NCBI GenBank assembly: GCA_015478945.1
Contig: JABUQX010053542.1
Span: forward strand, 7,501 to 20,000
Direction: 5' to 3'
DNA from: Trachelipus rathkii
Taxonomy: Eukaryota; Arthropoda; Malacostraca; Isopoda; Trachelipodidae
Length of the DNA stretch: 12,500 nt
In this document: one piece after another, positions 1 to 6,573 of the stretch
Layout: each line of letters starts with the position of its first letter
How positions within the stretch are numbered: position 1 is the stretch's first letter
Made by a program: the position numbers and the translations under genes
Notes under the pieces: model-generated
Told to the model about the DNA's origin: nothing
Seen by the model: only the letters and a program-made list of their open reading frames with translations
Database searches by the model: none

Positions 1-1
1 A

Positions 2-355
2 AAAGAAAATTCTGTGTCTGAAAATAGTTTCGAAGGTTTCAATCCTTTGGATTTCCGTTCTGTTCCAAAAGACTTTGAGGGATTTGATGAAGAAGCAGTA
101 AAGAATTCGTTTACACTTAATTGGAAGAGAATTGAACAATTTAGTATACCATCAGGGTCAGGAATTAAAGAAAAAGAGAAAGAATTTATTGACATTGGAA
201 CACAGGTTGAGGAGGTGTGGAGGTCGAGACTGTTTGAGACTGAATCCTACGAAGGAAGTACAATGGAGGATACTATAGATATGTCTACGGATACTGTCTA
301 TTATGACACAGTTGATATGGAATCGTGGATCATTGAGGAAATTCAGAGAGAGTAA
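2..355 (+). CDS. C-terminal part of an unidentified acidic protein, open at the window edge
   Basis: The frame is open from the first complete codon (base 2) to TAA at 353-355, so this is the 3' end of a longer coding region; the GTG at base 14 need not be a start. About 117 codons are visible. The protein is rich in Glu and Asp, with a Lys/Glu run (IKEKEKEF) in the middle and a tail rich in Asp, Thr and Tyr ending WIIEEIQRE. I see no catalytic motif, zinc knuckle, membrane segment or signal peptide. It lies about 590 bp upstream of a spliced SGNH-like ORF on the same strand. By analogy with env-position ORFs of LTR retroelements, it could be the tail of a Gag-Pol polyprotein, but that is inference from position only. 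The coding appearance (acidic, low complexity, no stops over 350 bp of AT-rich DNA) is fair evidence that it is real. Confidence 0.5.
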   Translation, partial: KENSVSENSFEGFNPLDFRSVPKDFEGFDEEAVKNSFTLNWKRIEQFSIPSGSGIKEKEKEFIDIGTQVEEVWRSRLFETESYEGSTMEDTIDMSTDTVYYDTVDMESWIIEEIQRE

Positions 356-395
356 AACAAAAATTAAGTAATCTAGTATAAAAATTTGGATAAAT

Positions 396-428
396 GAAAA
401 AAAAAAAGAAAAAAAATTTTTTTTTTTG
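396..428. repeat. A-tract followed by T-tract
   Basis: A run of A interrupted by one G is followed directly by a run of T, so the two halves can pair as a simple AT hairpin. It lies just past the stop codon of the upstream ORF. It is probably low-complexity DNA and shows no further function. Confidence 0.7.
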
Positions 429-440
429 TAAGTTTAAATG

Positions 441-895
441 CATTGCTTTACCAATTGGTGAAAGATTGGTTTGGCAATGGGAAATGAAAAAAAATATATA
501 TGTTTGCCCGGATACTCTAAAAAAGGAGTGTCTTGGCGAGATGAAATAAATTATGATTGCCTTGATAATCAGAGACGATTGTCTTGGCAATTGAAAGAAA
601 AATAATTACCGGAGTGATCGGAGACGGTTACCCTGGTGAAAGAAAAAAAAATTTTTGTCCTAGTAATCCAAGAGATTGTTGAGACGATAAAAAGTAAATA
701 AATTGCCTTGGTGATTGGAAAACCGATTGCCTTGGCAATTGGAAGCAAAAAATTGAAAATAGGTAATTGAAGACTGCCTTAACAATATAAATAAATTATT
801 GCTTTGGCGGTCAGAGAAAAATTTGGAAAGTTAAGGAGTTGAAGACTGGCTTAGTAATATAAATGAATTATTGCTTTGGCAGTCAGAAAAGAAAG
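441..895 (+). repeat. Degenerate CTTGG-containing repeats with a 72-bp duplication
   Basis: This spacer has no credible ORF. It repeats variants of GATTGCCTTGGCAATTGGAA at irregular spacing, for example near 465, 530, 555, 580, 700, 725, 805 and 877. At its 3' end there is a clearer tandem duplication with a 72-bp step: one copy from about 762 and the next from about 834, each running GAAGACTG, then AATATAAAT, then ATTATTGCTTTGGC and GTCAGA. The copies differ at several positions, so the duplication is not recent. It fills the gap between two same-strand ORFs and ends just before a splice acceptor. Confidence 0.6.
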
Positions 896-922
896 AAAAG
901 TTTGTTATAATTGAACTAATAA

Positions 923-946
923 GTGTTTTTAATTAATTATTTCAGA
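923..946 (+). promoter_or_regulatory. Candidate 3' splice acceptor before the SGNH ORF
   Basis: A T-rich tract (GTGTTTTTAATTAATTATTT) leads into CAG at 943-945, and an ATG follows at 947-949. This matches a metazoan 3' splice site. It would place the SGNH ORF first on a spliced transcript, much as env-position genes of LTR retroelements are expressed from a spliced subgenomic RNA. The matching donor would lie upstream of the window. Confidence 0.5.
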
Positions 947-1405
947 ATGGGTACCAGGCGGAGGACCCCTAAACCAAAAGAAATGTCTTCAGAAAAGATC
1001 GTAATTATCGGCGACAGTAGGGTGCGAGCCTTGACAGATTACCCAGAATGGGCCCCATACAAAGATATCCAGTTCTACTACAAAAACGGAATAAAGTTGA
1101 TGGAAATGTTGCAGCTCACAGAGGTTATTCTAGAACGAAATATGGAATTGGGAGATGACTTAATACAAATAGTTATTTTAATAGGTTTGCATTGCGATTT
1201 TACACGATTAGAGAACTTTCAAAGATCAAATAAACAGATCATGATACCCAATGTAGAGTTGGAAATGGAAAGATTCATTGTCACTCTAGGAAGACAGTTG
1301 ATTAGATGGGGAAATCAATATCCATTTTGCAAGGTGATATGCACCATACCATTTACGCCTGATTTCGACCGATATAACTATAAAAGACTGAGGTATCTTG
1401 ACTAG
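947..1405 (+). CDS. SGNH/GDSL-hydrolase-like ORF, N-terminal half
   Basis: I chose the ATG at 947 because it sits directly after the splice acceptor; the frame is open slightly further 5' only through the polypyrimidine tract. After a short basic N-terminus (MGTRRRTPKPKEM) comes strand-turn VIIGDSRVRAL, which fits block I of SGNH hydrolases with the nucleophile Ser in GDS. KNGIKL about 35 residues later fits the block II Gly region. VILIGLHCDF sits where block III (usually GxND) belongs, but the Asn is not present. A later hydrophobic strand, KVICTIPFTP, fits the fold. The family hydrolyses ester bonds, and SGNH esterase ORFs are known as accessory parts of several retroelement types, including the first ORF of CR1-like elements. 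The reading frame stops at TAG 1403-1405, and the rest of the domain continues in another frame. Substrate and activity cannot be judged. Confidence 0.6.
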   Translation: MGTRRRTPKPKEMSSEKIVIIGDSRVRALTDYPEWAPYKDIQFYYKNGIKLMEMLQLTEVILERNMELGDDLIQIVILIGLHCDFTRLENFQRSNKQIMIPNVELEMERFIVTLGRQLIRWGNQYPFCKVICTIPFTPDFDRYNYKRLRYLD

Positions 1406-1820
1406 AGAACAACTTGAGCAACAATACACCTCCAGGATGAGTCGACGGTATTTAAGAGAATTTGTGGATATAATTAACGAGTTTTATATTCAGTGGAAGG
1501 AATATATACGTCCTAAACCGCTTGCTTTGGCACGGATGGGGCAGTATACGTGGAAGGAGACAAAACCTAGGAAACAGGGCACAAGAACTAGAATTGATCC
1601 CCAAGAAAACATGGAACCTTACCCTGGTCAGACGAGTGATGGACTTCACATGCGTGAGAAAGCTGTCAAGCATTTTTGGAGACTATGCAAAGAAGGTATC
1701 CGGCAATTTAAAAAATTCAGTAAACGAGGATACAGATGGGAGGACAACCACCATGAGATGGATTTATGGACAATAAATTTAGATCCGGTAGAACCACGTA
1801 ATGACCCATATGACCCATGA
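1398..1820 (+). CDS. SGNH/GDSL-hydrolase-like ORF, C-terminal half, in a shifted frame
   Basis: This frame overlaps the end of the previous one by 8 bp and is reached by skipping one base (+1). It has no ATG at its start, which supports it being a continuation rather than a separate gene. Near the middle it reads QTSDGLHMREKAVKHFW, where D-G-L-H matches the D-x-x-H motif (block V) that carries the catalytic Asp and His of SGNH hydrolases, followed by the usual C-terminal helix. The two halves thus hold complementary parts of one domain at the expected spacing. The frame change may be a one-base insertion (an extra C before TTGACT at 1398 would explain it) or less likely a recoding site: the preceding codons include CTT, which is used by some +1 frameshifting elements. 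The frame ends at TGA 1818-1820. Confidence 0.55.
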   Translation: MTREQLEQQYTSRMSRRYLREFVDIINEFYIQWKEYIRPKPLALARMGQYTWKETKPRKQGTRTRIDPQENMEPYPGQTSDGLHMREKAVKHFWRLCKEGIRQFKKFSKRGYRWEDNHHEMDLWTINLDPVEPRNDPYDP

Positions 1821-2027
1821 ACATGGGTGGAAATCAGAAGTGGATGGCTGAAGGCAGATTTCTTGCCCGAAAGCTCACAAATAGAGAACTTGAAAGTCCG
1901 TTTTGTGCAAGTAGTAAAAGAACGTACAACTAGGGTCATTAAGAAAGATTTATGGTATCATGATATTAAGGTGGAACCGACTAATGAAGTAATTGATCTA
2001 GACGAAAACCCAGAGAGAGAGACTTAA
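1821..2027 (+). pseudogene. C-terminal tail of the SGNH ORF beyond an in-frame TGA
   Basis: The frame of the preceding segment continues after TGA 1818-1820 for another 68 codons to TAA 2025-2027. The reading is charged and compositionally like the part before it (VRFVQVVKERTTRV, then KDLWYHDIKVEP and an acidic end, VIDLDENPERET). It has no ATG of its own near its start; a GTG at 1827 is unlikely in an animal gene. The simplest reading is that the TGA is a point mutation (for example from CGA) in an older, longer ORF. Stop-codon readthrough would be the alternative, but nothing in the local sequence argues for it. Confidence 0.45.
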
Positions 2028-2049
2028 AAAGACTACACGAGGTGATCTT

Positions 2050-2075
2050 TAAGGATGGAGGTATTGTAGGGCCTA
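2050..2075 (+). other. Possible polypurine tract and LTR start
   Basis: Just after the last stop codon, AAGGATGGAGG (2051-2061) is almost all purine and is followed by TATTGTAGGGCC. A polypurine tract followed by TG is what the 3' end of an LTR retroelement's internal region looks like, with the LTR starting at TGTAGGG (2065). No second LTR copy is available in the window to test this, and I could not find a convincing LTR end. Confidence 0.3.
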
Positions 2076-2100
2076 GCCTAAAACTAATAGTCCTGCATAC

Positions 2101-2109
2101 CAGGTAAGC
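2101..2109 (+). promoter_or_regulatory. Consensus 5' splice donor
   Basis: CAG|GTAAGC matches the metazoan donor consensus at every core position and lies 74 bp past the end of the SGNH ORF, in the sense direction. If used, the ORF would have a spliced 3' UTR, or the exon would join another downstream. A possible acceptor, TTGTTTACAG, ends at 2855. Confidence 0.35.
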
Positions 2110-2180
2110 TATCCTTATTTCATGTTTATAAAATATAGTACTTTGACATATAAAAGATAGAAAAAAGTTAGAAAAGAAAG

Positions 2181-2186
2181 AATAAA
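2181..2186 (+). terminator. Candidate poly(A) signal
   Basis: AATAAA about 155 bp past the final stop codon of the SGNH ORF, followed within 25 bp by T- and GT-containing sequence (TGTCTTTTGTA). In AT-rich DNA the hexamer arises often by chance, so this is only plausible by position. Confidence 0.3.
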
Positions 2187-2202
2187 ATGTCTTTTGTATA
2201 TA

Positions 2203-2432
2203 TATGTAGGGAAACTTGTATATATATTCAAAGTATAATATATATATATATATATACTATAATATATATATATATATAATAATACGGTATATATATATAT
2301 AATATATATATATATATTATTATATATTATATATTATATATATATATACCTTATAATATATTATATATATATATAAATATATCTGAGCAAAGTATAATCT
2401 TTTGGAGATACATATATATATATATATATTAT
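2203..2432. repeat. (TA)n microsatellite with palindromic interruptions
   Basis: About 230 bp of almost pure TA dinucleotides, broken by short variants such as ACTATAATA and TTATTATATATTA. Each block is self-complementary, so the whole tract can form cruciforms and is a likely assembly or replication trouble spot. The minus-strand ORF through it is a low-complexity artefact. Confidence 0.9.
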
Positions 2433-2515
2433 AAGGACATTTGTGTGAGAGTGTGTGTATGTATGTGTGTATGGATATGTATGCATAAGTATACGTGTGT
2501 GTTGGGTGTGTTTCT
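2433..2515. repeat. TG/TATG-rich low-complexity tract
   Basis: Imperfect TG, TATG and TGTATG repeats follow the (TA)n block (for example GTGTGTGTATGTATGTGTG). It is a decayed purine-pyrimidine microsatellite. Confidence 0.8.
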
Positions 2516-2879
2516 TTAGGCATTAATGAAAATATTTAGTGGTTAACTAATTAGTGGCTAGAAAGAAAGAAGCCTATTTGTAAATATTAATAATAGAGAT
2601 AGGAATAGTTTTAATGAGTTTTAAGAAATATAGTTGTGTGTAGTAAAGTATTAAAATAGTTTCGTAATAATAAAGTAAACAAAGTAATATATAGAAAATT
2701 ATAAGTAGAAAGAGATAATGAAATAAACATATTAGTCAAATTATATTAAATAAAAAAGAAAGATAGATATCAAAAATAGGGTTAAAATGTATTGTAATTG
2801 TCTTTAAAATGATATAAGAATATAAACAATAATATTATTAAATGTTGTTTACAGAAACAAAAGAACATCGAAGGAAAAT
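2516..2879. other. AT-rich spacer without visible features
   Basis: I see no ORF, structured RNA or repeat family here, only A/T-rich sequence with many AATAAA-like hexamers. A possible splice acceptor (TTGTTTACAG) ends at 2855. Confidence 0.6.
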
Positions 2880-3060
2880 ATTTAGAGGGGCAACACTCCC
2901 ATGACGTCGCAAAAACGAATTAAGATGGCGGACACAGAGCGAAAATCGACTCACTTGTCATTCTGAGCTGGAACCATTCAGAAGTGTTTTCTATCGTCTG
3001 TGATATTTATATTTAGCTTTCAGTTAGGATAATTTTAAGTCCAGTAAACCAGTGTCTGTA
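2880..3060 (+). promoter_or_regulatory. Candidate promoter or regulatory region
   Basis: This block is visibly richer in G and C than its flanks. It contains a CRE-like TGACGTC (2902-2908), a YY1/Pho-like AAGATGGCGGAC (2922-2933), and two initiator-like sequences, TCATTC (2958-2963) and TCAGTT (3020-3025). No TATA box sits at the usual distance and I find no downstream promoter element. The grouping is suggestive of a TATA-less promoter, perhaps of an LTR or retroelement 5' UTR, but no gene clearly starts downstream. Confidence 0.3.
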
Positions 3061-3189
3061 AATAAATTATTTAATTTTGCTTTGATATAGTTTTGGTTAG
3101 GAAATTTGATAATATTTTGATATCGAAGTATTTGGGATTGTAAATAAAGGTAATATTTTTGAAACTTATTGTTGGTGAATTATTTATTT

Positions 3190-3332
3190 TAGATTTTAGC
3201 GGTGGCCATTTTCTTATATTAGCAGTGGCCATTTTATCGTTTATCGAATTTAGCAGTGGCCATTTTCTTATTTATGACATCTTAGCAGTGGCCATTTTCT
3301 TGTTTATTGAACTTAGCATTGGCAATTTTTCT
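3190..3332 (+). repeat. Tandem array with GGCCATTTT core, 23-32 bp steps
   Basis: The core GGCCATTTT occurs at 3204, 3227, 3258 and 3290, with a degenerate fifth copy (GGCAATTTT) at 3321, giving steps of 23, 31, 32 and 31 bp. The unit is roughly TTAGCAGTGGCCATTTTCTT followed by a TTATTTA-type spacer. The core contains GCCATTTT, which fits the YY1/Pleiohomeotic binding consensus (GCCATNTT). The open plus-strand frame across it is probably a by-product of the repeats. Confidence 0.75.
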
Positions 3333-3818
3333 CGCATTTCGAATTATAATTGTAATTGAATTAGTTGGTTATTTGTGGTTTAACGTTGATTCATTGTAAA
3401 TTTGTTAAGTTTGTGATAGACTTTTGAGATTGTATATATATTAAGTATAACCTTAGATTTCACTGCAGATCAGTCAATTTATGTAACAGTAGTTAAACTT
3501 TGTTTATGGAAAATTAGGATATACAGTGTTAACATTATAGCGTTTTCATTTAGCAAGTTGAAAGATAAAGTTGTATAGGAAGGCCTAATGAACCAAAGAG
3601 GCTTTTACGATAGTTGTAATAAATGCTAAATTAACCTGAATTATTGTAGTCAACTTTGTTTTGATTCTAAGAAATTTATTTTAATTGTTTAGTTTTGTTA
3701 AAGAATTAAAGAAAAGAAAAAGTTATTTATTTTACTGAATTGGTCCTTGAGTATTGATGTAATATTTTTATCGATTATTGGTATTTTCATAGACTTCAAT
3801 TTGAAAATATATTAAGCT

Positions 3819-3914
3819 GGTTGTTGACATTTTGAACTTGCCGGTTGACGCCATTTTACATTCACCGACCGGCGCCATTTTGAATTAACCAACTGACGCC
3901 ATCTTGGAAAAAAG
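3819..3914 (+). repeat. 24-bp tandem array with GCCAT core
   Basis: Four units start at 3819, 3843, 3867 and 3891, exactly 24 bp apart: GGTTG, GGTTG, GACCG and AACTG, each followed by GAC/GGC and then ACATTTT, GCCATTTT, GCCATTTT and GCCATCTTG. The last three carry a YY1/Pho-like core (3850, 3874, 3898). The units have drifted outside the core while the core itself is better kept. Confidence 0.75.
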
Positions 3915-5400
3915 TGACCATTGACTGGGACATTTAATGATAGAAATATATTACGATGATTTTCAATACGGTCTACAACTGATTGGGATAATTGACAGTT
4001 GGTTGCAATAAAGTAAGTTAGGAATAACTAGTTGACATTAACTTGACAGTTGAATAACGCATATTGGACTTACATTCGTTTATTATAGATTAAATTGGAC
4101 TTTTGATATTTTGAAGTCGACTTTATACTTGAATAGGTTGAATTAGCTTGGACTTTTAACACTTTGGAATTAACTTTACGTTTTGATAGTTGAATTAATT
4201 TACAAGTTTGATACTTTGAATTGACTTTGCGAGTTGAATTGACTTTACATCCGAAACCTTTTTCCTAACCTGGACTTTTGTGTTTTTTTTTTAATTGACT
4301 TCATGACTTTGAGGATTTTAACTAGATTGAACATTTTGGTGAGTCAGATTTATACATGTATACTTTGTTACATATATTGGTGCAATATTGAGATAACTCA
4401 AATTTAGTTAGCCTTTGAAATAACTCAACCTTACTCAGTCTGAAAACTGAACTCGAGTTTGATACTTGAACATTTGAGGTTGGTTTAATAATTTAATAGT
4501 TTAAACCTGATTCATATTTGAATAGGTTTGTGGAACCTGAACTCTGATATCTTCAATTAAGATTAATATTGGAGGTTTATAATTATGAATTTGGTACGAT
4601 TTAGATATTTTGAATTGAGATAGGACTTTGAAAATTCATATGAGTTTTTAGACTTATTAATGGTTTAGTGTGGTAAACCTTCGAGATTAAGTTGAATATT
4701 TTGTATGACATCGTGAACATTATTACGTTATTACAGAGCTAGACTGAGTGGTAAATACTTCGTTTAGATTATTTTATTTTTAGTTTGTGTTATAAATTAA
4801 ATTGATCAGTAGATGTTTATGAAACAAGTTGGACCTTTAACGAATTAATATAATAGCGGAAGTAAATTAATTTTAAGAGATCAAGTGTTGGTATAAATTT
4901 CTTTATTGTATATAGGCATCATAGGAATTGACTGAGAAATTACATAAACAGTAACACCTTTTAATTATTACACAATAGATCATAGTTGTATTCAAAACAG
5001 TTCATATTGGATAGATGATCAGTAATTCAACGAGGTCCCAACATTTTCGTTTACAATGAGTTTTATGAATTTTATTTTTGAATTTTAGTTAGGTGTTTGT
5101 TTTATTAGAATACTTTCATAGGAACAGTTTTAGATAAATTTAGGGTTGCTTGAAGGTCTCGAGGTTCAATCTTAGGTGAGCGTACCTGAAAATACTAGCT
5201 ACGGAATCTACTTTATCAACACTAGCTACTAAGGATAGAGACATAGGACACACGCAATTAATTTATTGTATTTCCTGGTTGGAAACCTGAAGGTGGTTTG
5301 AAGGATTGGTTTCAGTTTGACACAATGCTTTGATAGCTCAGTTTATTTTGCCACTATACAAAATCAGAGTGACAGTATTATTTAGTTCAATCATTAGGCA
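3915..5400. other. Gene-free AT-rich DNA with degenerate TTGAATTGACTTT-like repeats
   Basis: I see no ORF that looks coding. Between about 4020 and 4300 variants of TTGGACTTTT, TTTGATACTTTGAATTGAC and GTTGAATTGACTTT recur every 15-40 bp; weaker relatives (TTTGATACTTGAAC, TTTGAATAGG) continue to about 4560. ACTAGCTAC occurs twice about 25 bp apart (5196 and 5221 region). It may be the decayed long terminal or untranslated region of a retroelement, but no boundary is visible. Confidence 0.5.
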
Positions 5401-5407
5401 ATATTAC

Positions 5408-5616
5408 TTAGGTAGTGCAGTACATTTGAGGCCGTCTTACGTGCACTACAACAACGTCCAATCGACTTGGCGCAAGGAGCTGCGTTGGTCCTCTGTTTTC
5501 TATACTAGTGTATATTGGTTGTGGTTGAGAAGGAACAATATAAGATCTTGTATCAACAAGTGGATCTATGCCACCTTGTTGAGCTGCAATTAGTGATTCT
5601 GTAACATGAAGTCAAG
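5408..5616 (-). pseudogene. Gag-like continuation in the other frame
   Basis: On the minus strand a frame open to TAA 5408-5410 takes over where the longer gag-like ORF loses coding character. It begins about VTESLIAAQQGGIDPLV and continues with a Pro/Gln-rich stretch (SQPQPIYTSI). The text resembles the preceding ORF in composition, and the junction at about 5612-5617 looks like a one-base indel. Beyond about 5440 it may no longer be coding. No capsid or zinc-knuckle motif is reached, so the element is cut off or decayed after the Gag N-terminal region. Confidence 0.4.
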
Positions 5617-6041
5617 GGTTTATTCATACCCTGACTGTAGAAAGGAGGATTAGTATACTGCTGTCCGTGTGTCACGTCAGTCTGTTGTGTTATGGGAGGC
5701 GTCGTGTGAGTGGTGTAAATTAAGTCTGAGGGTGACCCTCCGTATATTTGAGCTGTGGTTCCTGGATAAATTGGATGTTGTTCCATTGTCACTGATATCG
5801 TAGGAGATACAGGTGAACCAAAGTTCATCAGCGCCATCTCATTGGTAAGCAGATTCGCTGTTGTAGCAGCAACATTGGGAACAACAGTCACGGGCTGTTG
5901 CATAATCTGCTGAGGCTGTAACGGTTGTTGCTGAGCATGCAACAATGCAGTCTCCTCTTTAAGGAACTTAAACTCCTGTTTAATTGTAAACATGAACTCC
6001 TGAAGAGGACTGTTCATAGCAGGTTCTACAATATCTGACAT
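5553..6041 (-). CDS. Gag-like ORF of a minus-strand LTR retroelement, N-terminal part
   Basis: The ORF starts at ATG 6041 and lies about 500 bp downstream of a tRNA-Lys primer-binding site in the same orientation, the place for gag. It encodes MSDIVEPAMNS, a helical charged stretch (EFMFTIKQEFKFLKEE), then a Gln-rich segment with repeated QQ and QP, and then a Thr/Pro/Ser/Tyr-rich region. This fits the poorly conserved, low-complexity N-terminal part of retroelement Gag proteins. The last 15 or so codons (after KPLTS) look out of frame, and coding character continues in another frame to about 5408. There is no direct motif proof of Gag; the assignment rests on position and composition. The real start is uncertain because a coding-like frame also lies upstream. 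Confidence 0.5.
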   Translation of the reverse strand: MSDIVEPAMNSPLQEFMFTIKQEFKFLKEETALLHAQQQPLQPQQIMQQPVTVVPNVAATTANLLTNEMALMNFGSPVSPTISVTMEQHPIYPGTTAQIYGGSPSDLIYTTHTTPPITQQTDVTHGQQYTNPPFYSQGMNKPLTSCYRITNCSSTRWHRSTC

Positions 6042-6052
6042 CCCCTGACGAA

Positions 6053-6283
6053 CTAATTATGGATCTCGTCGATCCTTCTGTTCTTTGACCTTATGAGTTT
6101 CGGGAGTTGACTGAGAACCTCGTTGGTTTTTCTCTCCTTTTCCTCTTTCTCCTTAATAAACCTCAACATATCCTGTTGAGTAGGTGGAGGCATTTCCTCT
6201 TCCTCAATATCACCACCTCCCGCATTCCCCCCATCACCCCCTTTGAAAATCTGTTTGAAGACGTCACTAGGGTTAATATATAT
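6053..6283 (-). CDS. Coding-like frame upstream of the gag-like ORF
   Basis: This minus-strand frame is open from just after TGA 6284-6286 to TAG 6053-6055; its first ATG is at 6193. It reads NPSDVFKQIFKGGDGG, then an acidic run (DIEEEEMPPPTQQ) and a charged helix (FIKEKEEKERKTNEVLSQLP), which does not look like random AT-rich translation. It ends 12 bp before the ATG of the gag-like ORF, which is in a different frame. Stops in both frames (TAA and TAG overlap within CATAATTAG) make a simple one-base frameshift an awkward explanation. It may be the true Gag N-terminus broken by more than one change, or a separate short upstream ORF. Confidence 0.4.
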   Translation of the reverse strand: MYINPSDVFKQIFKGGDGGNAGGGDIEEEEMPPPTQQDMLRFIKEKEEKERKTNEVLSQLPKLIRSKNRRIDEIHN

Positions 6284-6535
6284 TCAAATATATTTCAAAA
6301 TTATATCACAAAAAAATATAATATAAATGAGAGATGATAAGAGATAGCAGGTGTTGTAAGAAAAAGAAGGTTGTCTGTGTAAAGCAAGCAAGATTCTATA
6401 CCTAGAACTCGAATGACCGATTTTAACGTTGAATTATTTCTGCTGCAGAGTTTGTGAGTTAGCAAATTCAGGTGTACAGTATCTATAGGTACTAGGAATC
6501 TATATACTACTGATACTAATATCCCAACAAATTGA
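6284..6535 (-). other. Leader between primer-binding site and gag-like region
   Basis: This is the expected 5' untranslated leader of the minus-strand retroelement. The frame that stays open through it begins inside the primer-binding site and shows no coding character. An AT-rich patch lies at 6275-6335. Confidence 0.45.
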
Positions 6536-6557
6536 TCAAGTCCCTGTTCGGGCGCCA
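6536..6557 (-). other. Primer-binding site for tRNA-Lys(UUU), minus-strand LTR retroelement
   Basis: On the plus strand, GTCCCTGTTCGGGCGCCA (6540-6557) equals the last 18 bases of animal tRNA-Lys(UUU) including the CCA tail; the match extends four more bases (TCAA) upstream, 22 in all. CCA is not encoded in animal tRNA genes, and the rest of a tRNA cloverleaf is absent. So this is a reverse-transcription primer-binding site, with the element reading on the minus strand. Confidence 0.9.
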
Positions 6558-6573
6558 ACTAAATTTAAAGAGT

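Noticed and set aside
2320..2523. Minus-strand frame reading YIYI and HTYIH
   Set aside because: It is a translation of (TA)n and TG-rich microsatellite DNA, with no coding character.
3159..3359. Plus-strand hydrophobic frame of 66 codons
   Set aside because: It is produced by the GGCCATTTT repeats; the repeat step is not kept as a multiple of three.
2065..3978. A 1.9-kb LTR from TGTAGGG to GTCTACA
   Set aside because: The ends form only a short TGTAG/CTACA match, the repeat texture at 3820-4300 runs straight across the proposed end, and no second copy is available.
6530..6560. tRNA-Lys gene fragment
   Set aside because: The CCA end is present and the rest of the tRNA is missing, so it is a primer-binding site.
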